DNA of 42,670 nucleotides from Candidatus Bathyarchaeota archaeon BA2 (GTDB lineage Archaea; Thermoproteota; Bathyarchaeia; Bathyarchaeales; Bathyarchaeaceae), in contig LIHK01000021.1 in NCBI GenBank assembly GCA_001399795.1, forward strand, positions 1 to 42,670. Direction: 5' to 3'. This document shows, piece after piece, positions 22,905-31,686 of the stretch. Each line of letters begins with the position of its first letter. The first letter of the stretch is position 1. The notes under the pieces are model-generated. The model did no database searches and was not told the origin of the DNA. It saw only the letters and a program-made list of their open reading frames with translations. The translations under genes and the position numbers were made by a program.

Positions 22905-23558
22905 TTGGAACCCACGAGAAACAGTGCACTCGTAGACCTTATTGACAGAATACTGGTCAAAGGAGTCATCCTCCAAGCAGATCTCGTCATCTCGGTTTCT
23001 GAAGTGCCCTTGATCGGAGTCAACTTGAAAGCCGCAATCGCCGGTATGACAACCATGCTAGATTACGGGATGATGGAACCGTGGGACGAAAAAATCAGGA
23101 GGTACGCCCTAGAACACAGCGACGAAGAAGAATTGCCGTTGGATAATAACGAAAAAATCGTCCTCAAGACATTTGGTTCGCACTATTATCGCGATACGTC
23201 TCTTCCCGGCGTCTGGAGACAGGGGTATCTTTATCTCACAAACAAAAGACTTTTCTTGTTCCGGAAAAAACCAGCTAAAATCTTGTTTGAGGTGCCTCTG
23301 GAAAAAATTAGAGGTCTAACTATCGAAAGAAAGAAGTATCTAAAGGAGAAAGAGGAAACCCTTCTTCTTTTAATTGAAAATGAGCGAACAGACAGTGATG
23401 TAGCGGTGCTTCACACTCTAGAAATAAGAGAGCTAAAAAGAAGGATTGAAGAAAGAATAGAAAAAATTCATAGAACCGTGAAGGTCTTACCTTCCACCTA
23501 TTTAGGATCTCAGCATAAGCTAAGGAGAAAATCCTCCACGGGCTTTTACAAAATGTGA
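22905..23558 (+). CDS. GvpA/M-like protein fused to a GRAM/PH-like domain
   Basis: Residues 5-58 form a GvpA/M-type fold (ALVDLIDRILVKGVILQADL, VPLIGVNLKAAIAGMTTML). After an acidic linker, residues 80-180 resemble a GRAM/PH-like beta-sandwich: NEKIVLKTFGSHYY, GVWRQGYLYLTNKRLFLFRK, ILFEVPLEKIRGLTIERKKY, ending in a charged helix. GRAM/PH-like domains often bind lipids or proteins. The fusion could anchor vesicle initiation at a membrane or a partner. TTG 22905 is 2 nt past dnaK. The end overlaps the convergent padR gene by 39 bp. The GvpA-type assignment is firm, the second domain moderately so. Confidence 0.85.
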   Translation: MEPTRNSALVDLIDRILVKGVILQADLVISVSEVPLIGVNLKAAIAGMTTMLDYGMMEPWDEKIRRYALEHSDEEELPLDNNEKIVLKTFGSHYYRDTSLPGVWRQGYLYLTNKRLFLFRKKPAKILFEVPLEKIRGLTIERKKYLKEKEETLLLLIENERTDSDVAVLHTLEIRELKRRIEERIEKIHRTVKVLPSTYLGSQHKLRRKSSTGFYKM

Positions 23559-23864
23559 CATCCTTTGCATGGAGGCTCTGTAGGCGTTGAATGTTTTTTC
23601 GAATTTTTCTTTTCCTTTAGAGGTTACTTGGTAAACTATTTTCCCTTTGTCAAAGCTTGACTCTATTAATCTATTGTTCTCTAAGAAGTGGAGTAGGGGG
23701 TAGAGGGAACCAGGGCTGAGCAAGACCCCAAATTCTCTGTGGATAGCCGCGATAATCTTGTAGCCATACATTGGTTCACCGTTCAGCATCGCCAAGACCA
23801 CTATGTCTAGAAAAGTCTTAACATGTTTTTCAGTAATTCGTTCTTCAAGCCTCACGCTTTTCAC
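23520..23864 (-). CDS. PadR-family transcriptional regulator
   Basis: The 114-residue protein has the PadR winged helix: KTFLDIVVLAMLNGEPMYGY, then GVLLSPGSLYPLLHFLENNRLIE, then a beta-wing (GKIVYQVTSKGKEKFEKTF). The same LSPG(T/S)(I/L)YPLL phrase occurs in the MEDS-PadR protein of the cluster, so the two could bind related sites. It overlaps the convergent GvpM-GRAM gene by 39 bp and the start of the AbrB gene by one base, forming a small regulator operon at the far end of the gvp cluster. Confidence 0.9.
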   Translation of the reverse strand: MKSVRLEERITEKHVKTFLDIVVLAMLNGEPMYGYKIIAAIHREFGVLLSPGSLYPLLHFLENNRLIESSFDKGKIVYQVTSKGKEKFEKTFNAYRASMQRMSHFVKARGGFSP

Positions 23865-24064
23865 TAACGGTTCCTACCTTTAACTTCAGATTTTACATGC
23901 GGGTTCAAAGGTATCTTTTTTATATCGACGTCCACAAGGTCTCCCTTTTCGATTTGAAGAACCTGACAAACTTCTTTAGGTATCGTTACCCGATGACCTG
24001 CAACAACTTTGGCAACGAAATTCTTTTTCAACCGCTTGCTTCCTCTGATTTCCTTTAAACGCAT
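23864..24064 (-). CDS. AbrB/SpoVT-type DNA-binding protein
   Basis: The 66-residue protein has a basic N-terminal arm and an AbrB-like swapped-hairpin domain (AKVVAGHRVTIPKEVCQVLQ, IEKGDLVDVDI). It lacks the long toxin-binding tail of the VapB proteins in this window and is paired with padR rather than a PIN gene, so it is more likely a transcription factor than an antitoxin. Its stop overlaps the padR start codon by one base. The upstream noncoding DNA has several palindromes that may be its targets. Confidence 0.85.
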   Translation of the reverse strand: MRLKEIRGSKRLKKNFVAKVVAGHRVTIPKEVCQVLQIEKGDLVDVDIKKIPLNPHVKSEVKGRNR

Positions 24065-24213
24065 CGCGTCGTAAATCTTGTTAACATGAAAATATACTGC
24101 TTCCTATCAAGATTGAGCCCCTTCCTTGTTTTTCTTTTTAAAAAAGCGTTTAAATTTGGAATGTTAGCAATTCCCATATAGTCTTAAACAATTAAAATAC
24201 GCCAGAATATGAA

Positions 24214-24240
24214 TAGAATTCTAATTTAGATTCTGAATCT
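24214..24240. repeat. Palindromes TAGAATTCTA and AGATTCTGAATCT (second copy)
   Basis: A perfect 10-bp palindrome at 24214-24223 is followed 4 bp later by the 13-bp palindrome AGATTCTGAATCT at 24228-24240, the same word as at 9415-9427. They lie about 150 bp upstream of the AbrB start and 90 bp upstream of the third promoter module. They could serve either transcription unit. Confidence 0.45.
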
Positions 24241-24330
24241 GAATAAGTTAGCCAACATACACATTGCGCGCACCCAGTTTGCAAGGGAAAATTGAGAAGG
24301 TCGAAGATCATTGTAAACATTGTCAGATTC

Positions 24331-24400
24331 CGATACAAGCGTCGTTACATCATATTGAATATTTGTTAAATAGTAAGATGCCAGATTAAACTTTGCTGAA
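24331..24400 (+). promoter_or_regulatory. Diverged third copy of the gvpA promoter module
   Basis: This stretch aligns colinearly with the gvpA promoter from CGATAC onward. By hand count about 43 of the first 60 positions match, with the best-kept parts TTGAATATTT(C/G)TTAAATA and TAAGA(C/T)GCCA. It points toward the small ORF at 24450 and, further on, the amino-acid operon. The conserved core includes the TATA-like element and its flank, so promoter function is probable. Confidence 0.7.
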
Positions 24401-24449
24401 CAAAAGAAAGAAATTTCGAAGACTCTAATAAACTAGGAGACAAGCACAG

Positions 24450-24635
24450 ATGAAAACCCAAGTGATCCTACGCCGAAATGCGATCACTTTCTGCGCCTTT
24501 GAAGGTAAGTGCCGCTTCAAAAAGCTAGCCACCAAGGAAAATGCACATCAACCTAAAACTCGATACGCGATCTGCACTTGGAAAGATCGTTGTAATCAAC
24601 AAACCAATCATTCAGGAACAGCACTATCAAAATGA
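24450..24635 (+). CDS. Possible small Cys-containing protein behind promoter copy C
   Basis: ATG 24450 has TAGGAG 8 nt upstream and opens a 61-codon frame with four cysteines spaced as two Cx5C pairs (CAFEGKC and CTWKDRC). Composition is basic, and the C-terminal part looks unstructured. A second overlapping frame from ATG 24541 is equally long and cannot be excluded. Placement 50 nt behind a promoter module supports the first, but I do not recognise either protein. Confidence 0.35.
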   Translation: MKTQVILRRNAITFCAFEGKCRFKKLATKENAHQPKTRYAICTWKDRCNQQTNHSGTALSK

Positions 24636-25134
24636 ACAAAAAAATCAAAAACCGACCAATGGTGAACCTTTTCCAAAAAGCAAATTAGCTTTTTACCGAT
24701 CTTTTCCGGACCGATGTCTCTTTTAAAATGCCTTAGGTCTGGAGAACGATTTCTCCAGCCTAACTCGGGAACCAAAATCGCAATCCCCAATTCTTCCAGG
24801 CTTCTTTCCTTCCGTCAATCGTTCTGTCTCTCTCACCCCACCTTAAACTTTTGCTTGCCATAGGAGCACTATTTTCTTCATCTACCAGAAATTAGTTCAA
24901 GAAAATCTTTTATGTCAGAAAAGCGATTGTTGTGTCAACGAAGGAATCTGGGCCTATGAAGAAATACCCGACGACTCCAACGACCAATTCTCCAACGATG
25001 TTCTACGGCTACGGCTTTTATTTTTATCGTTAAGGCCCAGTGAGCTAAAACAAATTTTGCACCTTAGCTTTCTGGGCTTCATGGGGGTTTGTTAGTTTAC
25101 GAAAAAATCTAACGTTAAACACCGCAAACGAATT
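24636..25134 (+). promoter_or_regulatory. Leader of the amino-acid operon, with a strong hairpin
   Basis: This 500-bp stretch contains no convincing gene. At 25035-25077 it holds GCCCAGTGAGCTAA and TTAGCTTTCTGGGC, which pair over 14 positions with two mismatches around a 15-nt loop. The hairpin ends 57 nt before the aspartate kinase start and is the best candidate attenuator or regulatory RNA element for the operon. The kinase itself lacks a Shine-Dalgarno. Confidence 0.5.
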
Positions 25135-26358
25135 GTGGTCAAATATGGAGGAGCCAGCCTAGCAGATCATGATCGTATTTTAAAGGCTGTTACGGCAGTT
25201 GCTATAGAAGCTAAAAAAGGTACAAAAATAGCCGTGATTGTTTCAGCCATGGGAAAAACAACCGATCAGCTTCTCAGCGCAGCCAAGAACGCTTCCAACG
25301 GAAAAATTGGGAAAGGAGAACTAGATGAAATTTTGGCAATGGGCGAGAGAACCAGCATAAGAATCTTTTCTGTAGCATTAAAGGCGCAAGGGGTAGAGTC
25401 CCGTTACTTCGACCCCTTAGATCCAGACTGGCCCATCATAACAGATGACACCTTCACAGATGCAAACCCTATCATGGAAAAATGCAGGGAAAGAATCCGG
25501 CAACACGTGCTTCCCCTCGTTAAAAAAGGCATAGTACCCGTTATTGCAGGCTTTGTAGGAAGAACATCCGACGAGAGGATAACCACGCTTGGAAGGGGCG
25601 GAAGCGACACAACAGCCTTCATCTTAGCAGAAGCCCTAGAAGCAGATGAGCTTATCTTGGTCACCGACTCCGAAGGAATCATGTCCGCTGACCCAAAAAT
25701 TATTAGCAAACCTGAAAGGCTTCGAGAAATCGATGTGAACACCTTGGTGGGCATAGCGGATTCAGAAACAAAATTCATCCACAGAAAAGCTTTAAGATAC
25801 AAAGATCCGTCACTAAAGGTTAGAGTAATCAGCCATACCCATGGAGACTTGAACACAGAGGGCACTCTAATAAAGGGAGCCTTGTCAACCGAACTAGACG
25901 TAGCCTTGGCAAGTCAATCCCCCGCAACTTCAATCACAATAGTAGGTCGTGGCGTTTCCGAAAAACCAAAAATCGTGCAAGAATTAACCCAGACAGTTAG
26001 GAACCAAACGCATCTGCTGGGATTATCTCTGAACTATGACTCAGTAATTTTGTACGTGGCTGAAAAGGCAGATTTGAATTCGCTTCTCGAGGAAGTTCAC
26101 GAAACAATTTCAAAACACGAGGAAACTATTGCAATGTCTGTCAGAAAACAGCTAGCCTTTCTCAAGGTTAAGGGTGTAGGCTTAGAGGAAACTCCCGGTC
26201 TCATAGGAAAGATAACAGAAACTCTGCGACTAAACGACATAAACATTTTCGGCCTCCTCACAATCACATCCAGCATTCTTCTCTTCGTAAATTGGAACGA
26301 AAAAGAAAAAGCTCTAAACCTAATTAAAAAATCTTTACGAGGCAACCAAAAATGCTGA
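25135..26358 (+). CDS. lysC: Aspartate kinase
   Basis: The 407-residue enzyme phosphorylates aspartate as the first step toward aspartate semialdehyde. It has the kinase motif VKYGGASLA at the very start, GEXXS-type [19 protein letters not shown] and [14 protein letters not shown], followed by two ACT domains in the last 140 residues ([16 protein letters not shown] and [20 protein letters not shown]) for feedback control. The start is odd: only GTG 25135 is available after the upstream TAG, no ribosome-binding site is visible, and family members usually have one or two more residues before VVKYGG. Upstream ATT 25132 could be used. It is the first gene of the operon and overlaps asd by 7 nt. 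Confidence 0.95.
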   Translation: MVKYGGASLADHDRILKAVTAVAIEAKKGTKIAVIVSAMGKTTDQLLSAAKNASNGKIGKGELDEILAMGERTSIRIFSVALKAQGVESRYFDPLDPDWPIITDDTFTDANPIMEKCRERIRQHVLPLVKKGIVPVIAGFVGRTSDERITTLGRGGSDTTAFILAEALEADELILVTDSEGIMSADPKIISKPERLREIDVNTLVGIADSETKFIHRKALRYKDPSLKVRVISHTHGDLNTEGTLIKGALSTELDVALASQSPATSITIVGRGVSEKPKIVQELTQTVRNQTHLLGLSLNYDSVILYVAEKADLNSLLEEVHETISKHEETIAMSVRKQLAFLKVKGVGLEETPGLIGKITETLRLNDINIFGLLTITSSILLFVNWNEKEKALNLIKKSLRGNQKC

Positions 26359-27389
26359 AAGCAGCTGTTTTAGGCGCAACAGGAAACGTTGGCCAAATCT
26401 TCGTCCAGTTGCTAAACGGACATCCATGGTTCAAGGTGTCAGTTGTGGCAGCCTCCGAAAGGAGCGCCGGACGAACATACTCCGAAGCATCAAGATGGAG
26501 ACAAACAACGCCGATTCCAGAAGACGTCGCCGATCTAGATGTGGTAGACGTAGAACCAAAGGCTGTTCAAGACGTTGACGTTGTATTCTCGGCCTTACCT
26601 TCTGAAGTAGCTGGCAAAACAGAAGAGGACTTCGCCAAAGCCGGATACGTTGTGGTGAGCAACGCTTCAGCCCACAGAATGGAGCCAGACGTGCCTCTTC
26701 TTAACCCGGAAATAAATTGTAATCATGTTAGCCTCATCGAGGAACAACGAAAAAGAAGAAAATGGGATGGAGCCATCATTACGAACCCAAACTGCAGCGC
26801 CTCAGTCTTGACGCTCCCCCTGAAGCCAATTTACGATAAATTCGGCATCAACAGAGTTGTGGTTTCCACAATGCAAGCGATTTCAGGCGCTGGATATCCA
26901 GGCGTCGCTTCCCTCGACATCGTAGACAACGTCATCCCCTTCATAGGAAAGGAAGAGGAAAAGTTGCAAACCGAAACCTTGAAGATTTTAGGTTCTCCCA
27001 CAGAACCAGCTAATTTCAAGATTTCAGCCAGTTGCCACAGAGTTCCAACATTAGACGGTCACATGGAAGCCGTTTTCGTAGAGTTAAAGCGTGACGCAGA
27101 CCCTGAATCTGTTGTAGCTGCCATGGAAAGCTTTGTAGGAGAACCGCAGAAACTTAAACTTCCAACAGCGCCAGAGAAACCCGTTGTGGTTAGGCGTGAG
27201 GAAGATAGGCCGCAAACCAGACTGGACCGAATGGAAGGCGGCGGTATGAGTGTTGTGGTGGGCAGAGTTAGGAAGGATCCCGTCGTTGGGGGAGTAAAGT
27301 TTGTCGCTCTGGGCCACAACACCATAAGAGGAGCCGCTGGTTGTGGTGTCCTTAATGCAGAGTACTTGAAAGCGAAAAAATACATTTGA
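26352..27389 (+). CDS. asd: Aspartate-semialdehyde dehydrogenase
   Basis: The 345-residue enzyme reduces aspartyl phosphate to aspartate semialdehyde with NADPH. The N-terminal Rossmann motif is GATGNVGQ, the catalytic Cys is C148 in NPNCSAS, and [11 protein letters not shown]-like [14 protein letters not shown] and the terminal [12 protein letters not shown] match the archaeal/fungal-type family. Besides lysine, threonine and methionine, the product feeds the next gene, AroA', which uses aspartate semialdehyde as a substrate. That explains why asd and lysC head an aromatic operon. Confidence 0.97.
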   Translation: MLKAAVLGATGNVGQIFVQLLNGHPWFKVSVVAASERSAGRTYSEASRWRQTTPIPEDVADLDVVDVEPKAVQDVDVVFSALPSEVAGKTEEDFAKAGYVVVSNASAHRMEPDVPLLNPEINCNHVSLIEEQRKRRKWDGAIITNPNCSASVLTLPLKPIYDKFGINRVVVSTMQAISGAGYPGVASLDIVDNVIPFIGKEEEKLQTETLKILGSPTEPANFKISASCHRVPTLDGHMEAVFVELKRDADPESVVAAMESFVGEPQKLKLPTAPEKPVVVRREEDRPQTRLDRMEGGGMSVVVGRVRKDPVVGGVKFVALGHNTIRGAAGCGVLNAEYLKAKKYI

Positions 27390-27402
27390 AGGTGAGTCGT
27401 GC

Positions 27403-28194
27403 TTGGAATCTGGCAAAAAGAAACGACTGAAACGAATTTTCCGCGATGATGAACGAACCGTCATAGTTCCCATGGATCACGGCGTCACCGTGGGTCCTGT
27501 TACCGGACTTGCGAATATGCAGGAGATTATCAACAAACTGTTACGAGGAGGAGTTGATGCTGTCGTACTCCACAGAGGCGTTGCGAAACACGTTGACACC
27601 GGAAACGCTGGCTTGATCGTCCACTTATCTGGCATCACGAAGCTTGGTCCTGATCCCAACAACAAGGTTCAAGTTTGTTCCGTAGAAGAAGCCGTAAGGA
27701 TAGGTGCAGACGCAGTTTCCGTCCACGTTAACGTCGGCGCTGAACAAGAAGATAAAATGCTTGTAAAACTGGGCAGAGTTGCTGACGACTGTGACAGATA
27801 CGGCGTGCCCTTACTGGCCATGATGTATCCCAGAGGCCCAAAAATAAAGAATCAGCATGCCGTAGATGTGGTGGCTCACGCTGCCCGGTTAGGTGCAGAG
27901 TTGGGAGCCGACGTAATTAAGACAAACTACACTGGTGACATTGAAAGCTTCAAAGAAGTTGTGAATAGCTGTTATGTTCCCGTCATAATAGCTGGCGGTC
28001 CAAAGGCAGAGACTGTTCAAGAAGTTCTGCATATGGTTCACGACTCGATAAAAGCTGGGGGCGCTGGGCTCTCCGTTGGAAGAAACGTGTTCCAACACGA
28101 GAATCCAACAAAGATGGTTAAGGCTCTCTCAGCCATCGTACATAACGGCGCCTCAGTTGACAAGGCTCTAAAAATTCTTGGTGAGTTAAAGTGA
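27403..28194 (+). CDS. aroA': 2-amino-3,7-dideoxy-D-threo-hept-6-ulosonate synthase (AroA')
   Basis: The 263-residue class I aldolase has VPMDHGVTVGPVTGL near the N-terminus, the Schiff-base Lys in VIKTNYTGD, and GGP(K)AET and SVGRNVFQH phosphate-binding loops. In archaea lacking DAHP synthase it condenses aspartate semialdehyde with 6-deoxy-5-ketofructose 1-phosphate, giving the precursor of dehydroquinate. A simple fructose-bisphosphate aldolase is the main alternative, but the aroB' gene directly downstream settles the role. Start TTG 27403 has GGTGAG upstream. It overlaps aroB' by 4 nt. Confidence 0.94.
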   Translation: MESGKKKRLKRIFRDDERTVIVPMDHGVTVGPVTGLANMQEIINKLLRGGVDAVVLHRGVAKHVDTGNAGLIVHLSGITKLGPDPNNKVQVCSVEEAVRIGADAVSVHVNVGAEQEDKMLVKLGRVADDCDRYGVPLLAMMYPRGPKIKNQHAVDVVAHAARLGAELGADVIKTNYTGDIESFKEVVNSCYVPVIIAGGPKAETVQEVLHMVHDSIKAGGAGLSVGRNVFQHENPTKMVKALSAIVHNGASVDKALKILGELK

Positions 28195-29261
28195 AGGAAC
28201 TTTGGATTGAAATAGATGAATCGATTTCCAACGAATTAAAAAACAACCTACTGAAATCAGCGGCTCAAATTTGTGATGCTGTACTAGTGGGTTCAGAAGA
28301 CGTGGAAAAAGCCAAAAAGACTGGAGCCAAAACAGCGGCAAGTTCAGGTGAATGCGACATCAACGTACTTGAAGTTTTCGACGAGAATAAAATAAACGAG
28401 TTAAAAGATGTAGGCCGAACCATCGCTGTTAAAGTGACCATAAAAGGGAAGGAAGATCAAGAGACAGCCATCGAAGCCGCGGAACTTTCCTCTGACTACA
28501 TAATCATCCACTGTACAGACTGGAAAGTCATACCCTTAGAGAACCTCATTGCAAAGACTCGGGGAAAAAGCAAACTGCTTGCAGAAGTTTCCAGCGCCAA
28601 AGAAGCAAAACTGGCCTTGGAAACTTTAGAGTTGGGCGCCGACGGAGTTGTCTTGAAAACCTCTAACCCTGATGAGCTTATGGAGACAGCGGTCATTGCC
28701 AAGAAAAAAGCTCCAAAAGTTGAGTTGGTTCCTGCAGAAGTCGTTGAACTGAAGGAGATAGGAACTGGAGCCAGAGTCTGCGTTGACACATGCGATCTCA
28801 TGAAGCCAGGTGAAGGCATTCTTGTTGGATGCCAATCATCAGGCTTGTTTCTTGTTCAAGCAGAGGTTCACGAGAGTCCGTACGTGGAAACGCGTCCCTT
28901 CAGGGTTAACGCAGGCCCCATATCGCTGTATACGCTTTCTTCACCCACCCGAACAAGATACCTCTCAGAATTGAAGGCAGGAGACGAAGTTCTTATAGTG
29001 GATAGGGAAGGAAAAGTCAGGTCGACGAATGTGGCGAGGGTGAAGATTGAGTGGAGGCCCATGATGCTCGTTGAAGCAGAATACGGGGGAAAGAGAATAA
29101 AGACCATTGTTCAAAACGCGGAAACCATAAGACTCGTAACAGAAGAAGGGTCAAAGTCTGTTGCAAAATTGAAACGAGGCGATAAACTTTTGGCGCATGT
29201 GGTAGAGGGAGGCAGACACTTCGGAACTTTGGTGAAAGAAGAAACAGTGATAGAACGTTGA
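28191..29261 (+). CDS. aroB': 3-dehydroquinate synthase II (AroB')
   Basis: The 356-residue enzyme performs the NAD-dependent oxidative deamination and cyclisation of the AroA' product to 3-dehydroquinate. It is the archaeal type, unrelated to bacterial AroB. Visible family blocks are KELWIEIDE at the start, GADGVVLKTSNPDEL, VCVDTCDLMKPGEGILVGCQ and RPFRVNAGPISLYTL. It starts at GTG 28191 overlapping the aroA' stop and ends overlapping aroD by 4 nt, indicating tight coupling. Confidence 0.95.
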   Translation: MKELWIEIDESISNELKNNLLKSAAQICDAVLVGSEDVEKAKKTGAKTAASSGECDINVLEVFDENKINELKDVGRTIAVKVTIKGKEDQETAIEAAELSSDYIIIHCTDWKVIPLENLIAKTRGKSKLLAEVSSAKEAKLALETLELGADGVVLKTSNPDELMETAVIAKKKAPKVELVPAEVVELKEIGTGARVCVDTCDLMKPGEGILVGCQSSGLFLVQAEVHESPYVETRPFRVNAGPISLYTLSSPTRTRYLSELKAGDEVLIVDREGKVRSTNVARVKIEWRPMMLVEAEYGGKRIKTIVQNAETIRLVTEEGSKSVAKLKRGDKLLAHVVEGGRHFGTLVKEETVIER

Positions 29262-29941
29262 CCATCAAAATCTGCGTCTCAGTTCCTCCCAAAACAGTTG
29301 CTGAAGCTTTAAACCTCATAGAAAAAGCAGAGAACCAACACGCAGATTTCATCGAAGTTAGATTAGACAGCCTTAAAAAACACAACGAATTAGCCAACAT
29401 CGCAAACTGCAGCAACACACCCCTAATAGCCACGAATAGATCGACAAATTATCAAGGCAATTTTTCGGGAAGCGAAATCGAACGCAAAAAAATATTGATC
29501 GACGCCGCGAGAAACGGCTTTGAATACGTCGACGTAGAATTGTCCACCCCTAGGCTGAAGGAAATCGTTGGCAACTTACGGGGGATGGGCGTAAAACCGA
29601 TAATATCGTTTCACGACTTCGACGAAACTCCAAGTTCATCGCAACTGAAGGAGATTCTTAGAAGGGAAATTGATAGCGGAGCCGATGTATGCAAAATTGT
29701 AACCACGGCTAGGCTTGTTGAGGACAACCTAACCGTGTTAGACTTTGTATCCAAAGCCAGTAAAAATGCTAGGATTGTCTGTTTTTCTATGGGAGACCTA
29801 GGCAAACCCTCGAGGCTTTTGTCCCCTGTTTTCGGCGCCTTTTTCACGATAGCCTCTCTAGAGAGTGGAAGAAAAACAGCGTCGGGACAACTTACCATCG
29901 GGGAAATGAGAACCGTATACAAGGCTTTGGGGCTAAAGTAG
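29258..29941 (+). CDS. aroD: 3-dehydroquinate dehydratase, type I
   Basis: The 227-residue enzyme converts 3-dehydroquinate to 3-dehydroshikimate through a lysine Schiff base. The catalytic His lies in IISFHDFDETPS and the Lys in ADVCKIVTTAR; FIEVRLD near the start and PVFGAFFTIASLES near the end also fit. The start TTG 29258 overlaps the aroB' stop. Length is typical for archaeal type I enzymes. Confidence 0.95.
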   Translation: MTIKICVSVPPKTVAEALNLIEKAENQHADFIEVRLDSLKKHNELANIANCSNTPLIATNRSTNYQGNFSGSEIERKKILIDAARNGFEYVDVELSTPRLKEIVGNLRGMGVKPIISFHDFDETPSSSQLKEILRREIDSGADVCKIVTTARLVEDNLTVLDFVSKASKNARIVCFSMGDLGKPSRLLSPVFGAFFTIASLESGRKTASGQLTIGEMRTVYKALGLK

Positions 29942-29942
29942 A

Positions 29943-30812
29943 ATGGAAATTTCTGGAAAAACAAGGGTTTGTGGCATCATTGGAGACCCCGTAGAACATT
30001 CGTTGAGCCCTGCAATGCACAACGCCGCTTTTCAGGAGTTGAACCTTGATTTTGTCTACGTGGTTTTCAGAGTTAGAAAGGACGAACTAAGAGAGGCTAT
30101 CGTTGGTGCAAAAAGCCTAGCCATCAGAGGGTTAAACGTGACTATGCCCCACAAGAACGCCGTTATGAAATACTTGGATGAAATAGAGTCTACAGCGAGG
30201 GCGATCGGCGCAGTGAACACCATCCTAAACGACAAAGGAAGGCTCATAGGTTACGACACCGACGGAATAGGCGCATTAAAAGCCCTAGAAGAAAACGGAA
30301 TAAGCCTAAACGGAAAGAAACTGCTTTTACTAGGGGCAGGTGGCGCCGGGAAAGCCATAGCCTTCCACGGAGCACAAGAGGTGGAAGAACTCAAAATCCT
30401 TAACAGAACAACCCAAAAAGCAAAAGACCTAGCAGAAGTTTTACGCAAAAAATTTGGCAAAAAAATAGACGGAAACTCGCTCTCAGCAAAAACCATGAAA
30501 AAAGAACTGGAAGACACGGATATACTAGTCAACGCAACTTCTGTTGGCATGCACCCCAAGGATGACCAAAGTCTAGTTGATGCAAGCTGGTTGAGACCCG
30601 ATCTATGCGTGATGGACATAGTTTACAACCCCATAGAAACAAAGCTTGCGAAAGACGCGAAGTCTGTGGGAGCCAAAGTTGTTTCCGGTGTTGAGATGCT
30701 TGTCTATCAGGGCGCTGCTTCCTTTGAAATCTGGACAGATCATCCGGCTCCGGTCAAAGTGATGCGGCAAGCTATTTTGAGGAAACTTTCGGAGTTAGGT
30801 GTCCACCATTGA
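29943..30812 (+). CDS. aroE: Shikimate dehydrogenase
   Basis: The 289-residue enzyme reduces dehydroshikimate to shikimate with NADPH. The substrate-binding motif is PVEHSLSPAMHNAAF, the catalytic Lys lies in NVTMPHKNAV, and the nucleotide-binding loop is LLGAGGAGKAIAFHG. It begins one base after the aroD stop (ATG 29943) and overlaps the kinase gene by 4 nt. No fusion or truncation is visible. Confidence 0.96.
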   Translation: MEISGKTRVCGIIGDPVEHSLSPAMHNAAFQELNLDFVYVVFRVRKDELREAIVGAKSLAIRGLNVTMPHKNAVMKYLDEIESTARAIGAVNTILNDKGRLIGYDTDGIGALKALEENGISLNGKKLLLLGAGGAGKAIAFHGAQEVEELKILNRTTQKAKDLAEVLRKKFGKKIDGNSLSAKTMKKELEDTDILVNATSVGMHPKDDQSLVDASWLRPDLCVMDIVYNPIETKLAKDAKSVGAKVVSGVEMLVYQGAASFEIWTDHPAPVKVMRQAILRKLSELGVHH

Positions 30813-31681
30813 ATGGAAAAGCCGAAGCGATTTCTCACGGGGCTGCCACAGTCATAAACGCCATTGCCACAGGCAGGGGAGCAGCCATAGGAGTAGACTT
30901 ATGGACAAAAGCTAGGGTTCAAATAACAGATAAACCCGAAGTTATTCAAGGGAAAATTGTGTCAGATCCTTCGGAAAAGCCTGTTTTGATTGAAAAAACC
31001 GTGAAAAGGGTTCTCAAACACTTCAATCTTGAGGGAAAGTTTGGCGCCAAAGTTGAAACATGGTCAAACATCCCCATTGCGAGAGGTTTGAAAAGCAGTA
31101 GTGCAGCGGGGAACGCCATAGTCTTAGCCACTGTATCTGCTTTAAACAAAAGTCTGGACGACTTAACTGTGGTGAAGCTTGGTGTGGACGGGGCAATTGA
31201 CGCGAAGGTTACGATAACAGGTGCCTTCGACGACGCTTGTGCCTCTTACTTTGGAGGAGTCGTGGTCACGGACAACGTGAAAAGAAGGATTGTTAAACGC
31301 TTTGAAATAGCAGAGGACCTAGCTGTCTTGTTTTACGTTCCAGCAGAGAAGACTTACACGGTTAGTTCTGATGTTGGTCGAATGAAGAAAGCGGCTTCGC
31401 TAGTTAAAATGGCTTACAAAGAGGCTTTGAAAGGAAACCATTGGGTAGCCCTAACCCTAAACGGTTTAATCTATTCCTCAGCCCTGGGATACGATCCATC
31501 AGTCGCTGTGGATGCTTTGACGGCAGGAGCCTTAGCCGCAGGATTGTCCGGTACCGGTCCCGCAGTTACCGCCATGGTTTCTGAGGAGAAAAAAGACCTT
31601 GTGAGAGACGCTTTGCAAGCGTACGAGGGAGAAGTTCTGGAAGCTCGAGTCAACCACGAGAAAGCTAGGGTGGTGGGTTAA
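30809..31681 (+). CDS. Archaeal-type shikimate kinase (GHMP family)
   Basis: The 290-residue protein belongs to the GHMP kinase superfamily, which replaces the bacterial P-loop shikimate kinase in archaea. The ATP-binding motif is PIARGLKSSSAAGNAIVLAT, with a GAFDDACASYFGG block and the C-terminal GLSGTGPAVTA loop. It phosphorylates shikimate at the 3-position. The TTG start at 30809 overlaps the aroE stop. The location between aroE and the EPSP synthase confirms the substrate. Confidence 0.95.
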   Translation: MNGKAEAISHGAATVINAIATGRGAAIGVDLWTKARVQITDKPEVIQGKIVSDPSEKPVLIEKTVKRVLKHFNLEGKFGAKVETWSNIPIARGLKSSSAAGNAIVLATVSALNKSLDDLTVVKLGVDGAIDAKVTITGAFDDACASYFGGVVVTDNVKRRIVKRFEIAEDLAVLFYVPAEKTYTVSSDVGRMKKAASLVKMAYKEALKGNHWVALTLNGLIYSSALGYDPSVAVDALTAGALAAGLSGTGPAVTAMVSEEKKDLVRDALQAYEGEVLEARVNHEKARVVG

Positions 31682-31686
31682 CCAGA

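Noticed and set aside
27403-28194. Fructose-bisphosphate aldolase
   Set aside because: The class I aldolase fold fits, but direct linkage to aroB' and asd makes the AroA' role far more likely.
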